Positions 1 to 7,970 of a stretch of DNA of 30,716 nucleotides are shown here, in pieces; within the stretch, counting starts at the first letter, position 1; every line of letters begins with the position of its first letter. This stretch comes from Chara braunii (lineage: Eukaryota > Streptophyta > Charophyceae > Charales > Characeae): assembly GCA_003427395.1 (NCBI GenBank), contig BFEA01000435.1, positions 924,468 through 955,183 on the forward strand. Direction: 5' to 3'. The translations under genes and the position numbers were made by a program. The notes below the pieces were generated by a model. The model made no database searches. It had not been told where the DNA came from and saw only the letters and a program-made list of their open reading frames with translations.

Positions 1-680
1 GCGTTCATTTTGTTTTTTTTATAATCAATCAATCAATCAATCAACCAAATTGAACCAATCACAATCAGTCAATCAATCAATCAGTATGTGTGTCTATCAA
101 AAATCGGGGGGCCGAGGGGGGGGGGGACGGCTTTGTTTTTTCTTTCATTATTTTTTTATTTTTTATTTTTTTTTTATATTTGCATATGTAGGTAAAATAA
201 TTTTAAAAATAGAATCAAAGAAACATATGCACCATGATTATCCCAGCAGCAATCACAAAAAAAATAAAAAAGAAGTTCTCTTTTTTTTAATTATTTTTCT
301 TTTGATTTTAATACTTTTTTTTTTTTTTTTCTATTTTTAAAAAATAACAAAAAACATCAAAACAAAAAAAAAAAAATATGGGGATAAAGGGTTTTGGAAA
401 CCCTACAAACCCATATATGTTAACTGTTTTTTTACCTATTATCCTTCGGATTGAAAATGTCGGGGTTTTCCGACCGCATTTGGCCTCAGCGGTTGGCCCC
501 CGCGGGCATGATTATGCCTGCGAGCGGCCAAAAAGCCCGCGGTCATGACCGCAGGTGATACATAGGTAAAGAACAAAATGAAAAATTATGGGCGGTTACC
601 CTCCGATAACCCCCACCCTCCTATACCCCCCCCCAAAAAAAAATCCCAAAAAAAAAAAAAAAACACGATCCCGCTTTCCG
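1..680. repeat. AT-rich simple-sequence region
   Basis: The stretch holds (AATC)n runs near 23-44 and 66-84, a G-run around 107-127, long T-runs, A-runs and a C-run followed by A-runs near 626-662. The only open frame is low-complexity (poly-Phe/Leu from T-runs) and I do not consider it a gene. Nothing else is visible except the palindromes at 501-552. Confidence 0.85.
501..552. repeat. Two stacked palindromes
   Basis: At 501-522, arms CGCGGGCAT and ATGCCTGCG (8 of 9 complementary) enclose GATT. At 539-552 lies the perfect 14-bp palindrome GCGGTCATGACCGC. They sit in a GC-rich island within AT-rich DNA. Their role is unknown; they could be a decayed element end or a local hairpin. Confidence 0.6.
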
Positions 681-1540
681 TGAACTCCATGAACTTCATA
701 ACAGGTTTCTGTCCACAGACCCTATGAACGGTGAATGGGGGTACGGCATTGAAGTACGGTTTTCTGCGGTTGTAGCGATTTGTTTGTGTGCAAGATGATC
801 ATTCATCTCACCCGCTGCCAAGGTGAAGAGAAACAAATACGGGGTTATAAGGCATGTCACGGGGAGGCACAACCGACTTTCGTTTTCCTTAATGCAAGAT
901 GGTCGAACAAGGCAGCAAGTGGGTAGACGACACTGGTGCTGAATGCGCAGAATCTGGACAGAAAAAATCGTTGCTGGCAAGAGCAAGGGTAACCACCCAC
1001 GCATTCTGGTTTCAGGAAGAGATTAAACCAATATGGTGGGTTTCATAGACCGTCTTTGTCTACATTTCGCATGACATTTATTCATGATGCCAACTGGAGA
1101 GTAAATGAGAATTCGCTTCGGTGGTTTTAAAGGGGGTTCGGTGGGGAGGTGTCGATCGTGTGGAGCGGGGTTTATGATGCTCTTTCTTGTTTTGTAAATA
1201 TTCTACCGCTCACAGTCTCCTGGAAAACGAACCGCACACGCATGTCAAACATGGCAATGTCCCATGAAGTGCGGGTTTTTAAAGCGCATGATCCATAGCA
1301 CGATTTCCTTAAGACACCGAGATCCGAATTTGTCAAAATGCAGGTTTTTGCCCGTGTAATGAGAAACGAATACGGCGGTATACGGTGAGTTGTGTGAAAG
1401 CATAAGCGACTTTTATTAAAAAAAACAAAAAAGGGTGTGAAATCCCTCAGAACCCCCCGAATGCGGACTTCGAGGAAACCTGTTTGTGTCAACAATAATT
1501 TCTGCAGTCCTTTCTTGGTAGTGATTGTGTTCCCATGCAT
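680..1540. other. No recognisable gene; faint diverged duplication
   Basis: No convincing coding sequence is seen. On the minus strand, about 800-900 and 1340-1420 translate to similar strings (ESRLCLPVTCLITPYLF against KSRLCFHTTHRIPPYSF), suggesting an old duplication of a repeat or of a former coding fragment. A half-copy of the dispersed palindrome (gcggacttcg) lies near 1463. Confidence 0.4.
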
Positions 1541-1555
1541 TTGCGGATCCTACAA

Positions 1556-1881
1556 TTCCGTCGGGATCCGAACGTCACGTTCAATGCCTCAACCATGACA
1601 ATCGTACACGGTTGCCAGGTACGGCAACCGCTAAGTTAAACCTCAAATGGTGAAGTTTGGATGCCAACGAACTACGACAAATAGTACATGAGACTTGCAC
1701 TTGCGTCGGAAAGGCTGAAGAATGCAAATGTTTCTTTGAATGGTATTTTGTTGTAGTCCACCGGAATCCGAACTTCATCACCACGTCTTCAACGATAGTA
1801 GCAAGATTGGGGGGGGGCGAGGCTGGTGAATTGTTAACCCTGAATTGTGAAGTTTGGATCTAAACGAATTATAACAATTAG
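1556..1881. repeat. Degenerate copies of the dispersed palindrome, two in a direct repeat
   Basis: A half-copy lies at about 1558-1573. Copies follow at 1652-1675 (GAAGTTTGGAT start), 1753-1776 (opposite orientation, ending ATCCGAACTTC) and 1849-1872 (GAAGTTTGGAT start). The first and last are embedded in a longer direct repeat, about 1636-1684 and 1833-1881. These are the most decayed copies in the window, many differences being C-to-T or G-to-A type. Confidence 0.65.
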
Positions 1882-2650
1882 CTACCGGACACGTCTATAG
1901 AGGAAGGCATATGCGTCGGCCTCTGAAAGTGCCATTGCTCTTTATAGGTGGTGGAAGAGACATCTGGTGCTCTCGCTCACTAACACACCAGCCTGTTCTC
2001 TTGTATATCGAACACCCATTCGTGTGTTTCGCGCGTTTTCATGATTGGGGCATCAGTGCCTGGACACATCTCGTCCATACACAACAGTGGCAGCATTGTT
2101 CGTTAGCAAACAATGTTGTCCATGATGAATGAGGTTCTCATCGGAACGGAGAGATGACCCGATGATGGTAACACTTATGACATTGTTCACGGAGAAACAT
2201 TGTCATGATGGGGAGGACATAATGCAATGATTATGAAGCACCCTACGCCACGTAGCCCGATCATAAATGTGAGTACATGTGGCATAATTGCAGTGGCCTG
2301 TGTCGATGACAAACCTCAGTGGGCAGAAATTTACGTAACCTAATGACGGGCTGCTGAACATTTTTCGCCACGCGCCGATGGGCCGTTCTGCTTGATAGGA
2401 CCAAAAGCGAGGCCGGGCCCAGTGATAGCCGAACGATTTGCGCATAGGACGATCAGGCTTCGACTTGCGCAGTGGCCCTGCATGAGGCGAGTCGGAATGA
2501 GGGCCAACCTTGAAGTGTCTGCTGGAAACACCTTCAATACGTTATTCGTTAAAATAGGACATTATATTGTGCCCTCTTTCGAACGAATTAAGTTTCAGCT
2601 GCAGCCTAAGCAACCTAGGCATACCCATCCACTCACCCATCCACTCGCCC
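1882..2650. other. Intergenic, nothing recognised
   Basis: Short open frames exist on both strands but none is long, compositionally protein-like or similar to a family I know. No RNA gene or strong repeat was noticed. Confidence 0.6.
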
Positions 2651-2654
2651 CATA

Positions 2655-2955
2655 TGCGGAAGTGTGCTGAGATCCATACTTGTTTATAATGAGCAAGGTG
2701 TGCCTGATATGTGGAAGTGTGCCGAGATCCATACTTATGTATAATTCCGATGAGCAAGGCGCCTTGATTGTGTCCTTATCGGAGAAGTTTGATAAGTGTG
2801 TTGAGATTCATACTAAGTCTTATTTTGGATTGTGATGAGCAAGGCGCCTTGATTGTATCCTTGTCGGAGAAGTTTGATAAGTGTGCTGAGATCCATACTT
2901 ATTTCTGATTGTGATGAGCAAGGTGCCTTGATTGTGATGAGCAAGGTGCCCTGAG
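2655..2955. repeat. Minisatellite, units of about 55-85 bp
   Basis: The phrase GATGAGCAAGGCGCCTTGAT recurs near 2749, 2834 and 2915, with shorter partial units near 2690 and 2936. Between recurrences lie GGAGAAGTTTGATAAGTGTG and GCTGAGATCCATACTT, also repeated. Period is about 85, then about 80, with truncated units at both ends. No coding signal. Confidence 0.85.
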
Positions 2956-3700
2956 CAGCACAACCTGCGACCCCCACTGATGGATAATCACTGCAACACA
3001 ATGATGTCGACTCCTTGTTGTGTTTGAATGTTGGAACGTCGAAAGTTCCGGTGGGCAGAGTTGAGGAAGGGAAGAAGGGAACTACCACGCTTACTGCTCC
3101 TGGATTGAGCCTTCCCCCAATCCTCCGTGCTGCTCTTATGGGTGCCACATAATGCGTCGGCCCGCATCGGGGCCGACCACCTTAATCCAGGTCGACTTCA
3201 TGTCGGGCACTGGTCTTATGGGTGCCACATAGTGCGCCTCATTGAGGTGATACGAGCGGAAAAAGGGATTTGAACCCCCAACCTTATGTTTCTCACACAT
3301 GGCTTGTTAACGATGTAGCGTAAGCTCATGCCCGTGCCTATATAGGCCAGGCGCGCGCTCGCAGCAGAATAACCAACAGGAAAAGGTTATGGGTGCACCC
3401 GAGCAGTGGGGCGGAACAGGCAGTTGGACAGCAGGCGACCACTGCGGTGAATTCAGAGAAACCAGTGCCCCCATAGAGTTGCTCCGAGCGAGGTCGTTAC
3501 GTGATGGCGCACGGGTGACTCACGGCACGCGGAAACGCAAGAAGCACCGTGGACGGCACGTGGAAATGCAAGATGAATCTCACGCCTGCGACTGTGTCTA
3601 AAATTGCCATGCACCAAAAAAAAAAAATCCACAAGTGGACTAATTCTAAGAGCAGTGCAAAAGCAGAACAGGACGAGCGCAGGTGAAAACGAACGAGCAC
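2956..3700. other. Intergenic with a short direct repeat
   Basis: CTTATGGGTGCCACATA occurs near 3135 and again near 3214, flanking GC-rich sequence with GTCGGCCCGCATCGGGGCC. A tRNA-like relic lies at 3258-3345. Otherwise no gene is recognised. Confidence 0.5.
3258..3345 (-). pseudogene. tRNA-like relic (T arm plus possible anticodon arm)
   Basis: On the minus strand, GGGGG-TTCAAAT-CCCTT looks like a T arm with the canonical loop. Upstream, an ATGT/ACAT stem encloses GTGAGAA, which has U33 and would give anticodon GAG. GCTT/AAGC could be a D stem but its loop is about 16 nt. No matching 5' acceptor strand (expected near GCGGAAA) and no normal A box is seen, so this is at best a tRNA pseudogene or tRNA-derived SINE remnant. 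Confidence 0.25.
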
Positions 3701-3835
3701 CGTCATCGAAATTTCGGATATCGGCAGACTAGAGCCTCTTCGCCCTCGCCCCCGACAAGAGTCTTATGTAGGTTGTCGTATATGCAATAATAATCATAGA
3801 GCGCAACACGAGTTGTTCCACTGCACGAAAAAAGA
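3695..3835. repeat. Single-arm copy of the adjacent foldback element
   Basis: The sequence resembles the left arm at 3993-4063 (palindrome copy at 3708-3731, then CCTCTTCGCCC, then a CTTATGTA end) and then passes directly into sequence like that right of the foldback (AATCATAGAG, GCAACAC, TTGTT, CACTGCAC). It therefore matches the neighbouring element without its inverted second arm. Confidence 0.65.
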
Positions 3836-3972
3836 GTAAGAGAACGTCATTTAAGGGCTAGAAGACACTCGAGAACACAGATGCCTTCAAATAGCAAAAT
3901 TGCAAACCGTCGTGACAAGCAAGGGGCAGCAATCCAATTTCACGCCTTACTTTCCACACACAACATACAGAG

Positions 3973-4160
3973 GAAGTGAATCGCACAAGGCACTGACATC
4001 GAAAGTTCGGATGCCGGCGGAGTACAGCCTCTTCGCCCCCCCCCCCGACAACAATCTTATGTACCACAACCTACATAAGATTGTTGTGGGGGGGGCGAAG
4101 AGGCTGTAGTCCGCCGATATCCGAACTTTCGATGTCGGTGCCCTGTGCATTTCACTTGCA
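3973..4160. repeat. Foldback inverted repeat, arms about 90 bp
   Basis: The left arm (3973-4063) and right arm (4072-4160) are imperfect reverse complements around CCACAACC. Each arm contains one copy of the dispersed palindrome (4001-4025 and 4106-4130, in opposite orientation) and a C/G run. No transposase is encoded. It could be a MITE-like foldback or an inverted duplication made by template switching. Confidence 0.8.
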
Positions 4161-4199
4161 ATAGAAATCATAGAGTGCAACACAAATTGTTGCACTGCA

Positions 4200-4450
4200 C
4201 AACACGAGACTCAGGTGACGAAGTCCACACATGAAAAAGTCATCCAACTACAAGAAAACAATGTTGAACTGCACGAAAATAGTACCACTGCCATACCGAC
4301 AGCGAGCATCCCAAAGACAACGAGAAACAGACCCAATATAGAAAACAATGTTGAACTCAGAAAGACAGTTGAATAATGTCTTATGTTACCAAATACAATG
4401 GTCATAGAATGAAATACATTTAAAGAATTTTGTACAAGTCATTGAAAACT
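4200..4450. other. Spacer downstream of the Ulp1-like gene
   Basis: AACAATGTTGAACT occurs near 4259 and 4346, a short direct repeat. CACAACACGAG also resembles the flank of the foldback element. No gene seen. Confidence 0.4.
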
Positions 4451-4451
4451 G

Positions 4452-5138
4452 TCAAAGACAACGTCCTTCCAAGAGACATGTTGCCAGTTGTCGTCTAATA
4501 ACAGGCAAATCTTTGCTCGAGAATCTGAAAGGGAGTCGATCACCACGTTGCAATAGCGTTGCAAATGTCAACATGGACACCCCGAAACTAGCTCCATCCA
4601 CTTGCCTTGGAACTCCTTCCACAACAATTTTTCTGACCATAGTCTTCCAACTCCTATCCGATCGGCTACGTGAGGTACGATGTTCTAAATATTGTACAAT
4701 CAACTCGAAAACACTACGGTAGAAACTGGAATCGGCTTTAACGCAAGGAAAAAAGTCAAAAATTTCAAAGACATTGTCTCTCAAATTAACGGAAAGGAGG
4801 ATCCAGTGATCGTTATGTTTGTGCACCGGAACGAAGATCATATCGAACTGATGCAGATCAACGTTTTTAGCCCACCTCTCCACCCAGTGTATCCTCGAAG
4901 TTGCAGCATACTGAAGAAGAAGAATTGAAGCTGAAGATTCGAAGACCTGATGGTCGTGCACGTGTCGCGGATGTCGTCGACCCAAAAGGGCCATGTAGAA
5001 ATTCACCACCTCATCGTTGATCTTGCCATTGGCTTGCAAAACGGTGAGCATATCTTTTGTCGTGATTCTGAATTGATCATCCGCAAAGGAAGAGAGGACA
5101 TGATGAGGAGGCACCACGCTGCAAGAAACATCGTCCAT
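4452..5138 (-). CDS. Ulp1/SENP-like (C48) cysteine protease domain, catalytic Cys replaced
   Basis: C48 proteases cleave SUMO-type modifiers; plant transposons often carry related genes. The frame has the family layout: ITTKDMLTVL and INDEVVNFYMALL near residues 28-55, FDMIFVPVH, then NDHW with the expected catalytic His at residue 114, and Asp at 131, 17 residues later as in yeast Ulp1. The next box reads RQVDGASFGV: Gln182 is present and six residues on, where Cys belongs, stands Phe188, with the preceding Asp now Ser. The codon is TTC, one base from TGC. The first ATG is at 5138; the frame stays open upstream to about 5217, with possible splice acceptors near 5210, so this is probably a last exon. 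Family assignment is strong; activity is unlikely. Confidence 0.8.
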   Translation of the reverse strand: MDDVSCSVVPPHHVLSSFADDQFRITTKDMLTVLQANGKINDEVVNFYMALLGRRHPRHVHDHQVFESSASILLLQYAATSRIHWVERWAKNVDLHQFDMIFVPVHKHNDHWILLSVNLRDNVFEIFDFFPCVKADSSFYRSVFELIVQYLEHRTSRSRSDRSWKTMVRKIVVEGVPRQVDGASFGVSMLTFATLLQRGDRLPFRFSSKDLPVIRRQLATCLLEGRCL

Positions 5139-5257
5139 AACCCGCAAGACTTGAGGCGCAATCGTCGTAGCGAAATGCCCCCCCCAGGCCGCAGGTGCTG
5201 TAGCCCGAGCTGCACATCATCGACCAACGCACACGCGGGGAAGTGAGAAAGGAAGTT

Positions 5258-5526
5258 CTAAAGGTTGTCGTTCACCGCACGACACGTCGCTAAGTATTTT
5301 TCATACATGGCCTGACCCCTAGTCACAGATCGTGGATATGTCCCCTTCTCCGCAGGTAGAAGGGAAAGACATTCGTCAATGGCTAAGGCATACTCCTTCT
5401 CTCCAATCTCGACATCAACCCCTGATGCCTTTAACATATTCTTGTTTCTTGTCGTGAATCTTGAAAGTTTCTGCAATACACGTGCCGGATATTTCGAGAA
5501 ACTCCTTTTTCGAGACGACCGGACCC
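5258..5526 (-). CDS. Probable upstream exon of the Ulp1-like gene (unknown domain)
   Basis: The open frame reads from TGVRSSRKRSF to AVNDNL with a protein-like composition (for example GEKEYALAIDECLSLLPAEK). It begins at a strong acceptor and ends at a stop just before the protease frame; a donor could lie near GCGGTGAAC. It sits upstream of, and on the same strand as, the Ulp1-like frame, so I infer one gene with an intron between about 5210 and 5270. No known domain is recognised. The frame continues upstream of the acceptor into the large inverted repeat, but that part looks non-coding. Confidence 0.45.
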
Positions 5527-5547
5527 CTGTAAAACAGAGAACAGACA
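5526..5547 (-). other. Splice acceptor candidate
   Basis: The minus strand reads TGTCTGTTCTCTGTTTTACAG followed by GGGTCC: a pyrimidine-rich tract ending in CAG. It marks the likely 5' end of the exon at 5258-5526. Confidence 0.55.
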
Positions 5548-5623
5548 AAACCCGAAATGAATATATGATTCCCAAGAGGAGTTCGACGAAAGTGACAATG
5601 TGAAAGATAATGTAGCCCATAAG

Positions 5624-6243
5624 CATGCGTGCATTCGGACATAAAACGACGAGCGTTGTCGAGCCCGAGACCCCAGCACATGACGACGAAGACCACATCA
5701 GGCCAAAGAAGAGGAACGCCTACCAATGTTGAAGTTCGGATTTAGGCGGACTTGCAGCTACAACTAGCAGAGACGGACCAGCCTGTTTTGGTCCTGACAC
5801 TGGAACTGCGGTGACCGAAGGAAACCGGAACTTCGAAGGGTATGTTTTCTAGTCCGTCGGTATCCGCACTACAAGTGTCGGCGCGAGGTCGAAAGTCGGC
5901 ATTTGCCAATGTGCGGATTCCAGCGGACTTGCAGCCACAGTTCGCAAACACCGACCAACGGGGCGTGCTCCACCTCGCGCCGGCACTTGTAGTTAGGATG
6001 CCGACGGACTTCAGAACAGACCTTCCGTATTACCGTTTTTTCGGCGGTTTCCGCAGTTCCAGTGTCAGGACCGAACCCGGTTCTGCAACCTGACCTGCTG
6101 GTTGTAGCTGCGAGTCCGCCGGAATCCGAACTTCGGCATTTGTAAACATTCCTCTTCTTTGGTGTGATGTGGTCTTTTGTCGTCTTGGGCAGGGTTCTCG
6201 GGCTAGACTGCGCTCGTCGTTTTATGTGCGAATGCACACAAGC
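5624..6243. repeat. Large inverted repeat, about 620 bp, with nested palindrome copies
   Basis: The left arm (about 5624-5888) and right arm (about 5973-6243) are imperfect reverse complements. Matching pairs include CATAAAACGACGAGCG with CGCTCGTCGTTTTATG, CAGCTACAAC with GTTGTAGCTG, GTCCTGACACTGGAACTGCG with its complement, and GGCGCGAGG with CCTCGCGCC. The spacer is about 84 bp. Copies of the dispersed palindrome lie at 5731-5754, 5849-5872, 5909-5931 (spacer), 5989-6012 and 6111-6134, paired across the arms. No transposase is present; it could be a non-autonomous foldback element. Confidence 0.85.
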
Positions 6244-6277
6244 TCGTCGCTACGGAAATCGTTTATCGGACGGTCTG

Positions 6278-6330
6278 TCTTGTAGTCTGTCGGTATCCGC
6301 ACTACAGGTGTCGGCCAGAGATAGAAAGTC
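6278..6330 (+). repeat. Direct partial copy of the inverted-repeat interior
   Basis: This stretch resembles 5848-5895 in direct orientation (GTCGGTATCCGCACTAC, then a GTGTCGG block, then GAAAGTCG). It includes a palindrome copy at 6282-6305. It suggests repeated insertion or rearrangement at this spot. From 6330 to 6541 nothing further is recognised. Confidence 0.6.
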
Positions 6331-6541
6331 GAGACGGCGACAGAGGACTTGTAGAGGGAGGAACGGATGAGCGGTCGCAGAATAAAGCGTGACGGTGTGT
6401 TAAAGAACAAGAGGCCAATTGGTCCTCGCTGACAAGTGAAGCGGAATTTTGTCCATCTAACGTGGGGCATAAACCGACAAGGGGGTTGACAGACAGCGTC
6501 GACAATCCCGAAATGCGGTAGTGCTGACATCGCGACGATCG

Positions 6542-7445
6542 TCAATGCTTACCAGCTTGTTTTTCTTTCCGCTCCTTCGTCGGCAACGTGGGCGCTGGTA
6601 AGGCGAGGACAGCCAGGGCCGGAGTGCCTACCCTGCACTTTTTCGGGGACGTGACGTGCTGGCGGCCCCCAACAACCCCCCCCCTTCCTCCTGTGAGCGG
6701 TGACCAGGGTACCGGAAAGCACGGCTGGATGAGCGCCAAGTCCCCGGTCGCGAAAGTTTCGTTGCTGAGAAGGGCATCGTCTTTTGACGGGGTGGATGAA
6801 AGTGTTTTAGCTTGCACGTCGCCCAGTATGCTATCGATGACCTCATTGACGCTAAGACGGCGAATTGTTTTCGCCAGGCTCACTGTCATGATAGCCTCGT
6901 CGCGACCGTCAGGGGGATGCACCGTCGTGGCCAGGTGGTGGGCGTCATATTCTTCGTGGTCCACGGAAAGGCCACTAACCACCTGCGTCTCCATCTCCAT
7001 CGTCATCGCGTCGTCGTCGATATCACCTTCACCTGGTCTGGCGTACACCAGACCGAACGAATCAGATGTCTCCCCACATACATCCTCGTCTCCGGCATCC
7101 ACCCTTTCCTCGTTTGTAATATTGAGTCCTCCTTCTTCACCGTCTTCCCCGTCGCGCAATGTAATCAACTCCTTCTCTCGCCCTTCGTCTCCTTCTCCCC
7201 CCTCCTCCCATCCTCCCCCTTCTTCCTCGCCCTCGACTTCCATCCATTCTTCCCCCCCGTCAGTCTCACACGACTCGGCTCCTTGCAGCCGCATCAAGGC
7301 GGATCCCAAGGAGCGGTCGTCTCTATGAACAGACGTAGCACCTTCCTCCGTCCCTGCCTCCTCCGACGACAGGAACGTCACGAACGAAGTACGGATACCG
7401 GCGGACTTCGTCGCAAGGAAGGCGGACGACGCTGCACCAGCTATC
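6542..7445 (-). CDS. Acidic C-terminal tail segment
   Basis: From about EIAGAASSAFLA the frame encodes another palindrome octapeptide, KSAGIRTS (7386-7409), then a strongly acidic stretch (EEWMEVEGEEEGGG and EEGGEGDEGREKE), an Asp/Glu-rich part with DIDDDAMTMEMETQVV, a helix-like TIRRLSVNEVIDSILG and a basic end, TLPTKERKEKQAGKH, before the stop at 6542. The earlier part of this open frame (7564-7450) is probably out of frame. Function is unknown; low-complexity acidic tails are common in chromatin proteins. Confidence 0.45.
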
Positions 7446-7794
7446 TCTCTGTGACTCCGCAGATCGGCCTTGTCCAAGGGCCGGCAGCGTCGCCTCCCGC
7501 ACAACCAGAGAGGCGCCCATCTCCGCCGCGTGTGCTCCAGTAGAGCTCCACTAGACCGGTACACTGGCCTGAACGTCGTCCGCCCTGGTGTTGATGCCCG
7601 CAGACTTGCCCTTCACGGCGGAGACAGGATCCCCTGCACATGAGCCCCACCCCAATTCACCGGAGGAGCCGAAAGCAGTCCACGAGGGAAGGGCCGCCTG
7701 CTCCAGAGTCGTCGAAGTGCGGATGCCAGCCGACTTCGCTGCCTCCACGGGCACTGGGTCCTCCATCTGCGAAGTTCGGATGCGGGCAAACTTC
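7386..7794 (-). repeat. Four palindrome copies inside coding sequence
   Basis: The copies are at 7386-7409, 7584-7607, 7714-7737 and 7771-7794. Each is 24 bp, that is eight codons, in the same minus-strand phase. Differences between copies fall mostly in third codon positions (TCG/TCT/TCC for Ser, GCT/GCG/GCC for Ala, GGC/GGT for Gly, CGC/CGT for Arg). Confidence 0.8.
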
Positions 7795-7970
7795 CCCGAC
7801 TTGCCGCTCCCTGCTGTTGGGGAGTGTGTGACGTTCACCCCCCCTTCCCCCACGCCGCTGTGCGCGATCCTGCCCTGACCGCCAGGGGCAGGCGATGATG
7901 CCGGCGCGCTTCCCCCTGATGTCGTATGGCCACTGCCTCCGCCACCTCCTTCCTCGTGGCCACTGCCTCC
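7551..7970 (-). CDS. Gly/Ser-rich tail segment with three in-frame palindrome octapeptides
   Basis: In the frame shifted relative to the methyltransferase, Gly-rich linker sequence (GGGGGSGHTTSGGSAPASS) continues naturally into GEGGVNVTHSPTAGSG and then KFARIRTS, KSAGIRTS and KSAGINTR. These octapeptides are encoded by palindrome copies at 7771-7794, 7714-7737 and 7584-7607. The frame ends at TAG 7551-7553, after which protein-like sequence (MGASLVVREATLPALGQGR) continues in the same frame to about 7440. No enzymatic domain is present. Confidence 0.45.
   Translation of the reverse strand, partial: GGSGHEEGGGGGSGHTTSGGSAPASSPAPGGQGRIAHSGVGEGGVNVTHSPTAGSGKSGKFARIRTSQMEDPVPVEAAKSAGIRTSTTLEQAALPSWTAFGSSGELGWGSCAGDPVSAVKGKSAGINTRADDVQASVPV

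Noticed and set aside
6588-7543. Two plus-strand frames of about 245 codons
   Set aside because: They are Ser/Pro-rich translations of the complement of the acidic Glu/Gly tail; no domain and in conflict with the minus-strand gene.
7450-7564. First 38 codons of the 7564-6542 open frame as part of the protein
   Set aside because: The overlapping frame (MGASLVVREATLPALGQGR) reads more like protein and continues the upstream segment, so this stretch is probably out of frame.
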